Part shown: positions 1 through 8,139 of the stretch, in pieces
How the letters are laid out: every line of letters begins with the position of its first letter
How positions within the stretch are numbered: the first letter of the stretch is position 1
Made by a program: the position numbers and the translations under genes
DNA from: CAUZWH01 sp965247665
GTDB taxonomy: Bacteria > Pseudomonadota > Alphaproteobacteria > SHVV01
Length of the DNA stretch: 64,000 nt
Reading direction: 5' to 3'
NCBI GenBank assembly: GCA_965247665.1
Contig: CBDFHH010000005.1
Coordinates: forward strand, 124,001 to 188,000
The notes under the pieces: generated by a model
Databases searched by the model: none
What the model saw: the letters and a program-made list of their open reading frames with translations, nothing else
Told to the model about the DNA's origin: nothing

Positions 1-139
1 CGGCACCGGACTCGGCCTGGCAATTGCCAAGGACTTGATGCTCGGCCACGGCGGCGACATCAAATTGTTGGAAACCGGCCCTGCCGGTACCGTTTTCCAA
101 CTGCTTCTACCGGAGGCCGAATCGGCAACGGCGGCGTGA
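1..139 (+). CDS. Sensor histidine kinase, C-terminal end only
   Basis: The window opens inside a reading frame that ends with TGA at 137-139. Its first residues, GTGLGLAI, are the G2 box of the GHKL ATPase domain of two-component histidine kinases. They are followed by a typical C-terminal strand pattern (GTVFQLLLP). Only about 45 residues are present, so the sensor domain and partner regulator lie to the left. The family call is firm; the signal sensed is unknown. Confidence 0.8.
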   Translation, partial: GTGLGLAIAKDLMLGHGGDIKLLETGPAGTVFQLLLPEAESATAA

Positions 140-206
140 CCGCGACCAGCCACGGCGCGGCCAAGTCCGCCGGCACGGCGTTCACCCATCGCCAGGGTTA
201 GAGCTA

Positions 207-482
207 GAGCATTTTCTGATCACTTACGGTCATATCCTGCGGCGACGAAGTAGTTTTGGCACTCGGCCGAGGTGAAGATGTCTGTGGCTTGGGCGATGGC
301 CTCCCAGAGTTCTGTGACGGTGCGGGCGGCCCGACTCTTGAGGTAGGCCTTGAACTTGGAGAAGGCCATCTCGATCGGGTTGAAGTCGGGATGCAGGCGG
401 GCCTCCTTCACCAGCACGCATCTTGAATCACAGACACAACCAATTGAAAATACAGAAGATTCTATCAGATCGAAAAACGCTC
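207..482. mobile_element. IS630-family element, internally deleted (276 bp)
   Basis: Both ends match the full copy at 34016-35066: the left end begins GAGCATTTTCTGATC and the right end finishes AAAAACGCTC. TA dinucleotides flank it at 205-206 and 483-484, as expected for IS630 target duplication. Alignment by eye puts the junction at 390/391, equivalent to loss of bases 34201-34974 (about 774 bp) of the full copy. It therefore keeps both termini and the transposase C-terminus but no catalytic core. It sits between a sensor kinase gene and tlyA. Confidence 0.85.
220..390 (-). pseudogene. IS630 transposase, C-terminal remnant
   Basis: The minus strand encodes the last third of an IS630/DDE transposase: FNPIEMAFSKFKAYLK followed by TELWEAIAQATDIFTSAEC, ending in GYDRK and TGA at 220-222. 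The motif with the third catalytic acid (NPIE) is retained, while everything upstream is deleted. Unlike the full-length copy at 34 kb, this stretch carries no frameshift after YLKSRAART. So the deletion derivative preserves an older, better version of the C-terminus. It has no start codon of its own. Confidence 0.75.
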
Positions 483-491
483 TAGTCTTGT

Positions 492-1244
492 CTAGGAAGC
501 GGCGGCGCCGCGCTGTGCGACGATCAGGAACTCCTTGTTGCCGCTCGGGCCGGTGATCGGGCTTTCGACCACGCCGCCGACCGACCACCCGGCTGAATCT
601 GCGAGCCAGGCTTCGATGCGCCGACACACCGCAGCGTGAAGCGCGGGATCGCGAACCACACCGCCCTTGCCGACCTTTCCCTTGTCGACCTCGAACTGCG
701 GCTTGATGAGTGCGGCCAGTTCGGCGGTTTCCGCCGCCAGCGCAAGTGCGGCGGGGAGAACGGTTTCGAGCCCGATAAAGCTGACGTCGCAGGTCACGAT
801 GTCGGCCGGCTCCGGCACCTCCGATCGAGTCAGATAGCGAGCGTTGGTCCGTTCGAGAACGATCACGTTCGGATCGTGGCGCAATCGCCAATCGAGCTGG
901 CCGCGTCCGACATCGACGGCGTAGACCCGACACGCGCCACGAGCGAGCAGCACGTCGGTGAAGCCGCCGGTCGAGGCACCGACATCGAGCGCGACCTTCC
1001 CTTTGACCGAAATCTCGAAATGATCGAGCGCGTGCGCGAGCTTGATGCCGCCGCGCGACACCCAGGGATGGTCGCGCCGGCGCCGCACCTCGAGAGCCGC
1101 ATCGGGGCCAAGCAAACGTCCCGGCTTGTCGATCCGCTGCTCGCCGCTGAATACGGCGCCGGCCATGATCAGCGCCTGAGCGCGGGCGCGGCTTTCGGCC
1201 AAGCCGCGCTCGACCAACTCGATATCGGCGCGCCGTTTGGCCAT
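492..1244 (-). CDS. tlyA: TlyA family rRNA (cytidine-2'-O)-methyltransferase
   Basis: A 250-residue protein with an N-terminal S4 RNA-binding domain (about residues 3-65, RADIELVERGLAESRARAQ) and an FtsJ-like SAM methyltransferase domain. The SAM-binding motif is VALDVGASTGGFTD and the motif IV region is DIVTCDVSFIGL. TlyA proteins 2'-O-methylate 16S/23S rRNA cytidines, and older annotations call them hemolysins. ATG at 1244 is chosen; a GTG one codon upstream is possible. It follows the LOG gene by 6 bp and is probably cotranscribed. In many alphaproteobacteria tlyA lies right after dxs; here an aldolase and a LOG gene intervene. Confidence 0.9.
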   Translation of the reverse strand: MAKRRADIELVERGLAESRARAQALIMAGAVFSGEQRIDKPGRLLGPDAALEVRRRRDHPWVSRGGIKLAHALDHFEISVKGKVALDVGASTGGFTDVLLARGACRVYAVDVGRGQLDWRLRHDPNVIVLERTNARYLTRSEVPEPADIVTCDVSFIGLETVLPAALALAAETAELAALIKPQFEVDKGKVGKGGVVRDPALHAAVCRRIEAWLADSAGWSVGGVVESPITGPSGNKEFLIVAQRGAAAS

Positions 1245-1250
1245 CACCGA

Positions 1251-2018
1251 TCACAGCACCGCGCCGGGCGCCGCCAGGGCGTATTCCGTCAGCTCGGCAA
1301 CCAGGTAGTCGTACGCTTCATCGACGGAGTCGGTGCGGCGAAACAAATCGAGATCGGATTTGCTGATCGTGCCGTACTCAACGAGCGCTTCGAAGTTGAT
1401 GACGTCGTTCCAATAGCCGGTCCCGAACAAGACCACCGGCAGGCGTTTGCCGATCTTCCGCGTCTGCAGCAGCGTAAGAATCTCGAACAGCTCGTCGAGC
1501 GTACCGTAGCCGCCGGGGAACACCACCACCGCCTTGGCGAGATAGAGAAACCAGAATTTGCGCATGAAGAAGTAGTGGAAGTGGAACCCCAGCTCACGGG
1601 TGACGTAACGGTTGCGGAACTCCTCGATCGGGATCGAGATTGTCAGCCCGACATTCATCCCGCTGGCTTCGGAAGCCCCGCGGGCGGCAGCTTCCATGAT
1701 ACCGGGACCGCCACCGGTGCAGACGACGAAACGCCGGGCATCTTGGCCGAGAGATTTCGACCATCGGGTCAATCGCGCAGCGAGATCACGCGCGGCCCGG
1801 TAGTAAGACGACAGATCTTTCGCTTTGGCGCCGTTCGGCCGGGACGACCCGATTCGCGCCGATCCCATGAACACGATCGTGTCCTCGATACCGTGTTCGG
1901 CGAATCGGTCCAATGGCTCGACATACTCAGAGAGAATACGAAGCGAGCGAGCGCCTCGGCTGTTGAGAAATTCGGTATTGTTGTAGGCGTGGCGTAGGGT
2001 GGGTGGTTCGTCGGTCAT
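1251..2018 (-). CDS. LOG family protein (TIGR00730 type)
   Basis: The 255-residue product contains the family signature PGGYGTLDE preceded by a hydrophobic strand (AVVVF), plus the nucleotide-binding GGGPGIMEAAARGA segment. LOG proteins are Rossmann-like nucleoside 5'-monophosphate phosphoribohydrolases (lysine-decarboxylase-like fold). Many bacterial members act on AMP or cytokinin nucleotides; the substrate here is unknown. ATG at 2018 is preferred over an upstream TTG at 2045, which would approach the divergent aldolase. tlyA follows 6 bp downstream. Confidence 0.85.
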   Translation of the reverse strand: MTDEPPTLRHAYNNTEFLNSRGARSLRILSEYVEPLDRFAEHGIEDTIVFMGSARIGSSRPNGAKAKDLSSYYRAARDLAARLTRWSKSLGQDARRFVVCTGGGPGIMEAAARGASEASGMNVGLTISIPIEEFRNRYVTRELGFHFHYFFMRKFWFLYLAKAVVVFPGGYGTLDELFEILTLLQTRKIGKRLPVVLFGTGYWNDVINFEALVEYGTISKSDLDLFRRTDSVDEAYDYLVAELTEYALAAPGAVL

Positions 2019-2078
2019 GTCAAAACTCGAATCTGCCAGATGCAACGACAGTGCTCGCGCGCGCTACCGGAGGTCCAT

Positions 2079-2801
2079 ATGAGCACAATCGATCGTCAAA
2101 TCCACGATCTCGCGGTCGCCAACCGCATTCTCGCGCGCGAGGGTGTGGTCGACGCGTACGGTCATGTGGCCGTTCGTCACCCCGATCAACCCGCCCACTA
2201 CCTTCTATCGCGGTCGCGCAGCCCGGAGCTCGTTTGTCCCGATGACATCGTCGCCTATGACACGGAGGGCAACGCGGTCGACGGCGACAGCCGCAAACCC
2301 TACACCGAGCGTTTTATTCACGGTGCGATTTTCGAAGCGCGACCCGACGTCAACGCGATCGTCCACAACCATGCCTATTCGATGTTGCCATTCAGTGTTA
2401 CCAACACGCCGCTGCGACCGATCTGGCATACCGCGGTCGGCATGGGCGCGACCATCCCGGTGTGGGATATCCGCGACAGGTTCGGCGACACCAACCTGCT
2501 GGTCGTTAACATGGACCAGGGCCGCGACCTCGCGGCCGGCCTCGGCGCCAACACGATCGCGCTGATGCGGGGGCATGGCTGCGTCGTCGTCGGCAAGACG
2601 CTTCAGGAAGCGGTTGCCGTATCGGTGTTCGCTCACCTCAACGCCATGATGCTGCTGCAGGCGCAACGGCTCGGCGGCGAAATTACCTTCCTCTCCGATG
2701 GCGAAATCGCCGAAGGGATGAAGATGCTACGGTCGTCGGTGATGTCGATGGAACGGGCGTGGGAGTATTTCTCCGAACGCGCCGATCTCAGCGGTATCTA
2801 G
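2079..2801 (+). CDS. Class II aldolase/adducin family protein
   Basis: 240 residues. Metal-ligand and catalytic features of class II aldolases are present: the acidic TERFIHGAIFEARPDV segment, the VHNHAY metal motif (two His) and a third His in LMRGHGCVVVG. Such enzymes cleave or decarboxylate sugar-phosphate-like or hydroxy-acid substrates using Zn2+. The start is fixed by a good ribosome site (GGAGG, six bases before ATG 2079). It is transcribed alone, divergent from the LOG gene and convergent with dxs (17-bp gap). The substrate cannot be inferred. Confidence 0.85.
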   Translation: MSTIDRQIHDLAVANRILAREGVVDAYGHVAVRHPDQPAHYLLSRSRSPELVCPDDIVAYDTEGNAVDGDSRKPYTERFIHGAIFEARPDVNAIVHNHAYSMLPFSVTNTPLRPIWHTAVGMGATIPVWDIRDRFGDTNLLVVNMDQGRDLAAGLGANTIALMRGHGCVVVGKTLQEAVAVSVFAHLNAMMLLQAQRLGGEITFLSDGEIAEGMKMLRSSVMSMERAWEYFSERADLSGI

Positions 2802-2818
2802 ACGGGAGGTCGAGGCGC

Positions 2819-4735
2819 TTAAGCGCGCTGTGGGATCTCGGCCGCTTCCGAGTTGCCGAGCGCTTGGAGCGCGGTGGCGACGATGTCAGATGCGTTGAGT
2901 CCGGCAGCGTCGTACATCCTCGCCGGCGTGTCCTGATCGATGAATCGATCGGGCAACGTCATCGGACGGAACTTGATGCCACCATCGAGCAGCCCCGCAG
3001 TGGCGAGGTAATGCATGACATGGGCCGCGAAACCGCCGATCGATCCCTCCTCGATGGTGATCAGCACCTCGTGGCTCGTCGCAAGCCGGCATACGAGTTC
3101 GTGGTCGAGCGGCTTGGCGAAACGAGCGTCCGCCACCGTGGTCGGGTAACCGCGCGTGGTGAGTTCGTCGGCGGCTTTGCGCGCCTCCTGCAGCCGGGTA
3201 CCCAGCGACAGTATGGCAACCGCGCTGCCCGCGCGGACGATGCGTCCGGTGCCAATTTCCAGCGGCTCGGCGACGCGCGGGATCTCGACGCCGACGCCTT
3301 CGCCGCGCGGATAGCGAAAGGCCGAGGGGCGGTCGTCGATCCGCGCCGCGGTTGCAACCATGCGGGTCAATTCGGCTTCGTCCGAGGCGGCCATCACGAC
3401 GAAATTGGGCAGCGTCGCCAAGTAGGTAATGTCGAACGCCCCGGCGTGGGTGGGACCGTCCGCCCCGACCAGCCCCGCACGGTCAATCGCGAAGCGCACC
3501 GGCAGGCTCTGGATCGCGACATCGTGCACGACCTGATCATAGGCGCGCTGAAGAAACGTCGAATAGATCGCGGCAAACGGCTTGAAGCCTTCGGTGGCGA
3601 GCCCGGCGCAGAACGTGACCCCGTGCTGTTCGGCGATGCCGACGTCGAAGCAGCGATCGGGAAATCTCTCTGCGAACAGATTGAGGCCGGTGCCGTCCGG
3701 CATCGCCGCGGTAACCGCCACGATCTTGTCATCGCGCTCGGCTTCGCCGATCAGGGCCTGCCCGAACACCTTGGTATAGGACGGCGCGTTGGCCTTGGGC
3801 TTGTTCTGGGCGCCGGTAACCACGTCGAACTTACCGACGCCGTGGTACTTGTCGGCGGAATTCACGGCCGGCTCGTATCCGTGCCCCTTCTCGGTAACGA
3901 CGTGGAGCAGGATCGGCCCGCCACTCGCAGTATCGCGGACGTTTTTCAGCACCGGCAGCAAGTGGTCGATATTGTGTCCGTCGACCGGACCGACATAGTA
4001 GAAGCCCATCTCCTCGAACAGCGTGCCCCCGGTCACGAAGCCACGCGCGTACTCTTCGGCGCGCTTGGCCGTGCGCTCAAGGGGATCCGGCAGATGCTGC
4101 GCCGCCTGCATGGCGATGCTGCGTAGGCCCCGATACGACCGTGAGCTGAGGAGACGCGACAGATAGGCGCTCATCGCACCCACCGGCGGGGCGATCGACA
4201 TGTCGTTGTCGTTGAGGATCACAATCAGGCGCGAGGCGGCCGACCCGGCATTGTTCATCGCCTCATAGGCCATGCCGGCGCTCATGGCGCCATCGCCGAT
4301 CACACAGATGACGTCGTTGTCACGGCTCTCGAGATCGCGCGCGACCGCCACTCCCAATCCCGCGGAGATCGAGGTCGAACTGTGCGCCGCCCCGAAATCG
4401 TCGAACCGACTTTCGGCGCGTTTGGTGAAGCCGGACAGGCCGCCGCCCTGGCGCAAGGTGCGAATCCGGTCGCGCCGCCCGGTGAGGATCTTGTGCGGGT
4501 AGGCCTGATGGCCAACGTCCCAGATGAGCTTGTCGCGCGGCGTATCGAAGATATAGTGAATAGCCACCGTCAACTCGATCACGCCGAGGCCGGCGCCGAG
4601 ATGACCGCCCGTCAACGAGACCGCGTCGATGGTTTCCGTGCGCAGTTCGTCGGCCAACTGACGGAGTTGACCCTCATCAAGCTTGCGCAGATCGACGGGT
4701 GTGTTGACGGTGTCGAGAAGGGGTGTGTTACTCAT
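2819..4735 (-). CDS. dxs: 1-deoxy-D-xylulose-5-phosphate synthase
   Basis: 638 residues, the full length of DXS. This TPP enzyme condenses pyruvate and glyceraldehyde 3-phosphate in the first step of the MEP isoprenoid pathway. Visible landmarks are GHQAYPHKILTGRRD near the N-terminus, the TPP/Mg motif GDGAMSAGMAYEAMNN, and the catalytic glutamate in DVGIAEQHGVTF. A C-terminal transketolase domain follows (VGADGPTHAGAFD). It is the distal gene of the operon histone-deacetylase-like / xseB / ispA / dxs, 39 bp after ispA. Confidence 0.97.
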   Translation of the reverse strand: MSNTPLLDTVNTPVDLRKLDEGQLRQLADELRTETIDAVSLTGGHLGAGLGVIELTVAIHYIFDTPRDKLIWDVGHQAYPHKILTGRRDRIRTLRQGGGLSGFTKRAESRFDDFGAAHSSTSISAGLGVAVARDLESRDNDVICVIGDGAMSAGMAYEAMNNAGSAASRLIVILNDNDMSIAPPVGAMSAYLSRLLSSRSYRGLRSIAMQAAQHLPDPLERTAKRAEEYARGFVTGGTLFEEMGFYYVGPVDGHNIDHLLPVLKNVRDTASGGPILLHVVTEKGHGYEPAVNSADKYHGVGKFDVVTGAQNKPKANAPSYTKVFGQALIGEAERDDKIVAVTAAMPDGTGLNLFAERFPDRCFDVGIAEQHGVTFCAGLATEGFKPFAAIYSTFLQRAYDQVVHDVAIQSLPVRFAIDRAGLVGADGPTHAGAFDITYLATLPNFVVMAASDEAELTRMVATAARIDDRPSAFRYPRGEGVGVEIPRVAEPLEIGTGRIVRAGSAVAILSLGTRLQEARKAADELTTRGYPTTVADARFAKPLDHELVCRLATSHEVLITIEEGSIGGFAAHVMHYLATAGLLDGGIKFRPMTLPDRFIDQDTPARMYDAAGLNASDIVATALQALGNSEAAEIPQRA

Positions 4736-4774
4736 CGATTCCCGCGAGTACGGAGCGGCACATCGCCCCGACGA

Positions 4775-5662
4775 TCAGGCATGGCGATCTATAACAAATT
4801 CGGTCAGGTCCCGCAAAAGCTCGGCACGCGGTCCGAACGGGGCAAGGTGTGCCGCCGCCTGCTCGGCGAGGAGATTCGCCTGCCGGCGCGCCGCTTCGAT
4901 TCCGAGTAGCGACACGAACGTCGCCTTGCCGCGCTCCTGGTCCTTACCGACGGCTTTGCCGACTTGTTCGCGCGTGCCCTCGGCGTCGAGCAGATCGTCG
5001 GTGATCTGAAAGGTGAGGCCGAGATCGTGCGCGTAAGCATGCAAGGCGTGGCGTTCGGGTTCGTCGGCTTTGCCGAGGATGGCGCCGGCTCCGCAGGCGA
5101 AGGTGATGAGCGCGCCGGTCTTGAGTTGCTGCATGCGCGTGATCTCGCCGACATCGAGCGCCTCATGCTCGGTCAGCAGGTCGATCATCTGACCCCCGAC
5201 CATGCCGTGACTGCCGGCAGCCCGCGCCAGCGACGCAATCAGCTCGGTGCGGATCCCGGCATGGTGGCTGGTTTTCTCGTCGGCAAGCACCTCGAACGCC
5301 TGGGTCAGCAAGCCGTCGCCGGCGAGCAGCGCGGTCGCTTCATCAAACTCGATATGCGCCGACGGTTTGCCGCGACGCTGATCATCGTCATCCATACAGG
5401 GTAGATCGTCATGCATCAGCGAATAGGTGTGCACCATTTCGACCGCCGCGCCGACCCGCGTGCTTTGTTCGCGGCGAACACCGAACAGGTCGGCACCCGC
5501 GACAGCCAGAAACGGACGCACGCGCTTGCCGCCGGCGAAAGTCGCATAACGCATCGCTTCCACGACGCGCGCCTCGCGGCCGTCGGGAACGACCAGCAGT
5601 TCGTCAAGCAGCTTTTCGACCGCGGCCGCCGCCGCGTTCAACTCGGTTGTGAGAGCATCCAC
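4775..5662 (-). CDS. ispA: Polyprenyl diphosphate synthase (geranyl/farnesyl type)
   Basis: 295 residues with both aspartate-rich motifs of trans-isoprenyl diphosphate synthases: DDLPCMDDDD (first, with the following RRGKP) and DDLLD (second, after LTFQI). The length and the residues before the first motif fit short-chain FPP/GPP synthases. It uses DMAPP and IPP produced downstream of Dxs. It lies 4 bp after xseB and 39 bp before dxs, the classic xseB-ispA-dxs arrangement. Confidence 0.93.
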   Translation of the reverse strand: MDALTTELNAAAAAVEKLLDELLVVPDGREARVVEAMRYATFAGGKRVRPFLAVAGADLFGVRREQSTRVGAAVEMVHTYSLMHDDLPCMDDDDQRRGKPSAHIEFDEATALLAGDGLLTQAFEVLADEKTSHHAGIRTELIASLARAAGSHGMVGGQMIDLLTEHEALDVGEITRMQQLKTGALITFACGAGAILGKADEPERHALHAYAHDLGLTFQITDDLLDAEGTREQVGKAVGKDQERGKATFVSLLGIEAARRQANLLAEQAAAHLAPFGPRAELLRDLTEFVIDRHA

Positions 5663-5666
5663 TGGT

Positions 5667-5930
5667 TCAGTCTAAATCTGCCGGCTCGACTCCGACGGCG
5701 CCGCCGGACCCGACGACGATCTTGTCGATGCGTTCCTTCGCCGAACGCAGCTTGGCCTCGCAATGGCGCTTGAGGTAGGTGCCACGGGTGTAGATACCGA
5801 TCGAGTCTTCGAGACTGACCTGACCTGAATCGAGCTGCTGAACGATCTCCTCCAGAGCTTCGAGCGCCTCCTCGAAGCTCATGGCTTGGATCTCTTCCGG
5901 AATGTGGGTGGCGTCGTCACGATCCACCAT
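5667..5930 (-). CDS. xseB: Exodeoxyribonuclease VII small subunit
   Basis: 87 residues with the XseB pattern SFEEALEALEEIVQQLDSG followed by LEDSIGIYTRGTYLKRHCE. This is the small helical subunit that packs on XseA to form the bidirectional single-strand exonuclease VII. Gene order and length match the family. ATG at 5930 is the first good start; the histone-deacetylase-like gene ends 39 bp upstream. Confidence 0.95.
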   Translation of the reverse strand: MVDRDDATHIPEEIQAMSFEEALEALEEIVQQLDSGQVSLEDSIGIYTRGTYLKRHCEAKLRSAKERIDKIVVGSGGAVGVEPADLD

Positions 5931-5969
5931 GGTTGCTCAGGCCTCCCCCGCCCTTCGTTTCGCCTAACC

Positions 5970-6899
5970 CTAAGCCGCCATCAATGTCGCGACATGCACG
6001 GCGACGCTGTTGGCGAGCGCGTCGAGATCGTACCCGCCTTCAAGCGTCGAGACGAGACGGCCCCAGCAGTGCCGATCGGCGACGGCCATCAGCTCTCGCG
6101 TCACCCATCCGAAGTCATCCTCGGTGAGCCGGATATCCGCCAGCGGGTCGGCAGCGTGGGCGTCGAAGCCGGCCGAAATGAAGACGAATTCGGGCTTGAA
6201 GGCTTTGAGCGCCGGCAGCATCGAATCGGACATCGCGGCGCGGAATTCGGCCGAGCCGCTTCCCGCCGGCATCGGCTCGTTGACGATATTGCCGGCGACG
6301 CCCCGCTCCTCGCGTGCGCCGGTTCCGGGGTAGTGCGGGTACTGGTGCGTCGATCCGTAGAACAAGTCGGGATCGGCATAGAACGTCGCCTGAGTGCCGT
6401 TGCCGTGGTGAACGTCAAAGTCGATGACGGCGAGGCGCCGCAAGCCATGCGCCGCACGGGCGTGGAGCGCCGCCACGGCGACGTTGTTGAACAGGCAAAA
6501 CCCCATCGCCCGATCGGCCTCGGCATGGTGGCCGGGCGGCCGTACGGCACAGAACGCGTTGTCTGCCTCGCCCGCCAACACCGCATCGACCGCGGCAACA
6601 GGGGCACCGGCGGCATACAGCGCGGCATCGCGCGAACCCGGAGACACGGCGGTATCGGGATCGAGGAAGTTGCGCCCTTCCTTGGGGATCGCGTCGAGCG
6701 TCGCGTCGACATAGCCGGCGCGATGGACTCGCGACAGCGTTTCCACATCGGCCGGCGGCGGTTCGCGGCGCAGCAGCGGCTCGTAGGCCGGCGTCGCAAG
6801 GCGCTCCAGCACGACTTCGAGACGCTCCGGCCGTTCGGGATGCTGCGCGCCAGGCCGATGCTCGATGCAAGCCGGATGGGAATAGAATAGTGTGGCCAT
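5970..6899 (-). CDS. Histone deacetylase family protein (acetylpolyamine amidohydrolase-like)
   Basis: 309 residues with an intact arginase/deacetylase active site: HPERPERL near the N-terminus, the catalytic pair in RPPGHHAE, zinc ligands in DFDVHHGNGTQ and GFDAHAADPL, and a C-terminal LEGGYD. Bacterial members deacetylate small acetylated amines or lysine side chains; the substrate here is unknown. ATG 6899 is chosen because MATLFYSHPAC matches the family N-terminus; the frame stays open 27 codons further. It heads the xseB-ispA-dxs operon, a conserved alphaproteobacterial neighbourhood. Confidence 0.9.
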   Translation of the reverse strand: MATLFYSHPACIEHRPGAQHPERPERLEVVLERLATPAYEPLLRREPPPADVETLSRVHRAGYVDATLDAIPKEGRNFLDPDTAVSPGSRDAALYAAGAPVAAVDAVLAGEADNAFCAVRPPGHHAEADRAMGFCLFNNVAVAALHARAAHGLRRLAVIDFDVHHGNGTQATFYADPDLFYGSTHQYPHYPGTGAREERGVAGNIVNEPMPAGSGSAEFRAAMSDSMLPALKAFKPEFVFISAGFDAHAADPLADIRLTEDDFGWVTRELMAVADRHCWGRLVSTLEGGYDLDALANSVAVHVATLMAA

Positions 6900-7047
6900 G
6901 ACGTTCACATCACCGAGTGGCCAATGGACAAGGGCCGCCCCGCCGGCGTTGACAACGCGTTCCAGAGCAGCGACGGACAACGCGGATGTTACCTGACTTT
7001 TTGTCCGCTTCGCGCCATCCTATTCCGATAAATTCGTGATCAACACC

Positions 7048-8139
7048 ATGCGGGTCGTTACTCAGTTAGTTATCGTCATCCTTCTCGCCGCCGGTATTGG
7101 CGCGTGGTATTGGAACGAGCAGCGGGCGGGCGAATCCACCGAAGGGAGCCGCCAATTCCGCGGCGAGCGCCGCCCCGTCGGCGTGGTGGTCGCCGAGCCG
7201 CGCGTCGACAGCATTGCGATCACGGTCGAGGCGGTCGGCACGGCACTTGCCAACGAAGCGGTCATGATTACGCCGAAAGTGCCCGGCATCATCAACCGGA
7301 TCGCGTTTACGGAGGGCGCGCGGGTCGAGGCCGGCCAGGTGCTGGCCGAGCTCGACGCGACCGAACTCAACGCCAATCTGGAGGAGGAGCGCGCAGTTCT
7401 GCAGCAAGCGCAGCGGCTGTTCGATCGCGCCCAGACACTCTACAAGAATCGCGCGGTTTCCAAAGCGCGCATCGACGAATCGCTGGCAGAGTTCGAAGCG
7501 GCGAAAGCTCGGGTCCGCGCCGACGAGGCGCGCCTGCAGGACTACGTGATCCGCGCCCCATTCGGTGGGCACCTCGGTCTGCGCCGTGTCTCGGTGGGTG
7601 CCTTGGTCAACCCCGGCACCGAAATCACAACCCTCGACGACACCAGCCGCATCAAGGTCGATTTCCGCGTGCCGGAAAGCGTGCTGTCGCTGGCACGGCC
7701 GGGATTGCCGATCCAGGCGGAAAGCGTGACCTATTCCGAGACCTTCCAGGGCGTCGTGAAGACATTGGATTCGCGCGTCGATCCGGTGACGCGATCGATC
7801 GAGTTGCGCACCGAGTTCCCCAACCCCGATGGCCGTCTCAAGCCGGGAATGTTCCTCACCGCCAAGATCGCGATCGACAAGCGCGAGAACGCAATACTGG
7901 TTCCGGAGGAAGCGCTGGTGTCGCAGGGCGCGACGCATTTCATCTTTCTCGTCCGTAACGGCAAGGCCATCCGCACCCGGGTGCAAATCGGCCAACGGCT
8001 GATCGGCGAGGTCGAGATCCTCGAAGGTGTTGCGCCGACCGATTCCGTCGTTGTGCGCGGTTTGCAGAAGATACGCGACGGCGCGACCGTCAAACCGATC
8101 GAGTCGGGCCAGCGCCCGCCGCGTAAGGGGACGAGTTGA
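7048..8139 (+). CDS. RND efflux periplasmic adaptor (HlyD/membrane fusion family)
   Basis: 363 residues: an N-terminal signal/anchor helix (VTQLVIVILLAAGIGAW), a lipoyl-like half motif (VIMTPKVPGIINRIAFTEG), a central coiled coil around residues 100-170, and the beta-barrel region (DYVIRAPFGGHLGLRRVSVG). Such adaptors link an inner-membrane RND pump to an outer-membrane channel. ATG 7048 is used; GTG 7036 in frame is an alternative. The stop overlaps the start of the RND pump (TGATG), so the two are translationally coupled. No TolC-like gene is nearby. Confidence 0.9.
   Translation: MRVVTQLVIVILLAAGIGAWYWNEQRAGESTEGSRQFRGERRPVGVVVAEPRVDSIAITVEAVGTALANEAVMITPKVPGIINRIAFTEGARVEAGQVLAELDATELNANLEEERAVLQQAQRLFDRAQTLYKNRAVSKARIDESLAEFEAAKARVRADEARLQDYVIRAPFGGHLGLRRVSVGALVNPGTEITTLDDTSRIKVDFRVPESVLSLARPGLPIQAESVTYSETFQGVVKTLDSRVDPVTRSIELRTEFPNPDGRLKPGMFLTAKIAIDKRENAILVPEEALVSQGATHFIFLVRNGKAIRTRVQIGQRLIGEVEILEGVAPTDSVVVRGLQKIRDGATVKPIESGQRPPRKGTS

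Noticed and set aside
220..1254. 344-codon open frame on the minus strand across the IS remnant and tlyA
   Set aside because: It is arginine-rich out-of-frame reading of tlyA; only its last ~57 codons (transposase C-terminus, 220-390) are meaningful.
2759..4126. 455-codon plus-strand frame over dxs
   Set aside because: Antisense shadow of dxs in GC-rich DNA, no family pattern and no ribosome site.
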